In this document: positions 12,924 to 14,020 of the stretch, piece after piece
Numbering within the stretch: position 1 is the stretch's first letter
How the letters are laid out: every line of letters begins with the position of its first letter
NCBI GenBank assembly: GCA_903842845.1
Contig: CAIMNN010000175.1
Location: 1 to 14,020, forward strand
Source: an uncultured Acidobacteriaceae bacterium
GTDB lineage: Bacteria; Acidobacteriota; Terriglobia; Terriglobales; Acidobacteriaceae
Length of the DNA stretch: 14,020 nt
Direction: 5' to 3'
Program-made: the position numbers and the translations under genes
Notes under the pieces: model-generated
Database searches by the model: none
Told to the model about the DNA's origin: nothing
The model's input: only the letters and a program-made list of their open reading frames with translations

Positions 12924-14020
12924 ATGCGTCGATTTCTGTTGTGGACAGCTAGTTGTATTGCCCTGATAGTCATCCTCGGTCTTTCAGTTCTGTATGTGAC
13001 CCAGATCTTTCCGCGGCGTGTGAAGCACCCTGAGCTGAAGCTGGCGCAGGGCGCGTTGTTCATCCGCCACGCGAGGATATATACAGCCCCCACAGCTGAC
13101 CCGATCGAAGATGGAGCCGTAATCATTCACGATGGCCGCATTGCAGCCATCGGCAAAACCGCAACGCTGGAGATTCCGCGCGATGCCGTGGAGGTCCCCT
13201 GCAACAACTGCGTTGTGACCGCGGGCTTCTGGAACGCGCACGTCCACTTCACCGAGCGCAAATGGGCCGGTGCGGAGTGGGCTAAGAGCGATGTGCTTGA
13301 AGCGCAGCTTGCCGACATGTTCCTGAGCCGCGGGTTCACGACGGTGATCGATGTCGGCTCGAACCCTGGGGACACGCTGGCCATTCGCCGCAAGGTGGAG
13401 CAGTGGGATGTGAAAGGCCCGTTGATCTACACGGCGGAGGCGGCTCTGTATCCGCCGGAGGGAATACCGTATTATCTGCACGACCTGCCGAAGTGGATGC
13501 GAATGATGATGCCTCAGCCGAAGGACCCGGAGGCGGCGCGCAAGGTTGTTCGCGACAACTTCATGTATGGCGCTGACCTGATCAAATTGTTCACCGGCTC
13601 GTATGTGGAGCGCGGGCATGTGAAGCCTATGCCGCTCGACATTGCATCGGCGGCGGTGGACGAGGCGCACAAGAACGGCAAGCTGGTGTTTGCGCATCCG
13701 TCGGACCTGGCTGGGACAAACGTTGCGATTGAGAGCAAAGTCGATGTGCTGGCGCATGCTCCGGACACGACCGACGGCATCACGCCGGCGTTGTTCACCG
13801 AGATGGTGCGGCGCAAAATGGCGATGACGCCGACGCTGAAAATGTTTGCGACGACGGTGACGACCAAGCCCGAGTATCTGAACCCGATCTACGACGAGGT
13901 GAGGGAGTTCCACCGTCAGGGCGGGACGTTGATATTTGGTACGGACGTCGGCTACATGCACGACTACACGACCGAGGGCGAGTTCGAGGGGCTGGGCAAA
14001 AGCGGCCTCGGGTGGCGCGA
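12924..14020 (+). CDS. Membrane-anchored or exported amidohydrolase family protein (3' truncated by window)
   Basis: The first 365 residues are present and the frame stays open to the window end. Residues 5-27 are one hydrophobic segment after MRRF, so the enzyme is anchored in or exported across the inner membrane. The rest is an amidohydrolase (imidazolonepropionase/prolidase-like, COG1228-type): the small beta domain (ALFIRHARIYT... DGAVIIHDGRIAAIG), then metal-site residues NAHVHF (His106, His108), Lys221 in LIKLFTG (candidate carboxylated lysine), His258 in VFAHPS, His278 in VLAHAP and Asp341 in FGTDVG. All usual ligands are therefore visible, and an active binuclear or mononuclear hydrolase is likely. 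Substrate (cyclic amide, dipeptide or other) cannot be told. It is divergent from glmU across 162 bases. Confidence 0.88.
   Translation, partial: MRRFLLWTASCIALIVILGLSVLYVTQIFPRRVKHPELKLAQGALFIRHARIYTAPTADPIEDGAVIIHDGRIAAIGKTATLEIPRDAVEVPCNNCVVTAGFWNAHVHFTERKWAGAEWAKSDVLEAQLADMFLSRGFTTVIDVGSNPGDTLAIRRKVEQWDVKGPLIYTAEAALYPPEGIPYYLHDLPKWMRMMMPQPKDPEAARKVVRDNFMYGADLIKLFTGSYVERGHVKPMPLDIASAAVDEAHKNGKLVFAHPSDLAGTNVAIESKVDVLAHAPDTTDGITPALFTEMVRRKMAMTPTLKMFATTVTTKPEYLNPIYDEVREFHRQGGTLIFGTDVGYMHDYTTEGEFEGLGKSGLGWR

Noticed and set aside
1..14020. tRNA, rRNA, CRISPR array, phage or transposase genes
   Set aside because: No cloverleaf-like, rRNA-like or regularly spaced repeat pattern was seen, and no transposase or integrase motif occurs in any frame.

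Overview
The window looks like a chromosomal segment of a soil-type, moderately GC-rich, Gram-negative-like bacterium. My best guess is Acidobacteriota. This is an inference from three things: RNase J next to several small secreted proteins with AAQ-type signal peptide ends, a style of short intergenic repeats (GGGACAA heptads, GGGGCACCCGAA boxes, CGCTCACGCTCGCTCAG blocks) that I associate with that phylum, and the set of housekeeping genes. No rRNA, tRNA or CRISPR array is visible.

Layout. Positions 2-625 hold the C-terminal part of ribonuclease J. A small type II toxin-antitoxin pair (ribbon-helix-helix-like antitoxin and PIN-domain VapC toxin, 682-1394) follows. It converges on a small secreted protein of unknown function (1430-1921, minus), which is divergent from a secreted NTF2/SnoaL-like protein (1997-2557). 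A repeat-rich spacer (2558-2799) precedes a PLP-dependent threonine/serine dehydratase-like enzyme (2800-3792). A heptad tandem repeat then precedes a secreted SH3b/TPR-like protein (3864-4877) and undecaprenyl-diphosphatase UppP (4943-5821).

The centrepiece is 6096-11366: a tightly packed six-gene operon hoxE-hoxF-hoxU-hoxY-hoxH plus a hydrogenase maturation protease (hoxW-like). It encodes a complete cytoplasmic bidirectional NAD(P)-linked [NiFe] hydrogenase of the group 3d type. HoxEFU form the diaphorase module (2Fe-2S, FMN, NAD and 4Fe-4S sites). HoxY carries the proximal cluster, HoxH holds the NiFe site, and the protease trims the HoxH C-terminus. No hypABCDEF genes are here, so cofactor assembly must come from elsewhere. 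In front of the operon are a uppP terminator, a 13-bp-spaced direct repeat, a CRP/FNR-family dyad placed as in a class II activated promoter over a TATAAA -10 box, and a small hairpin covering the hoxE Shine-Dalgarno sequence. This suggests regulated expression, perhaps in response to oxygen or energy state.

The operon ends in a hairpin terminator shared with convergent glmU (11376-12761, minus; UDP-GlcNAc synthesis). GlmU and UppP both serve cell-wall precursor supply. Divergent from glmU, a membrane-anchored amidohydrolase starts at 12924 and runs off the window.

I did not find a clearly undescribed system. The points most worth checking are regulatory: the hox promoter layout, and a recurring 5' hairpin that pairs with the Shine-Dalgarno sequence in three genes.
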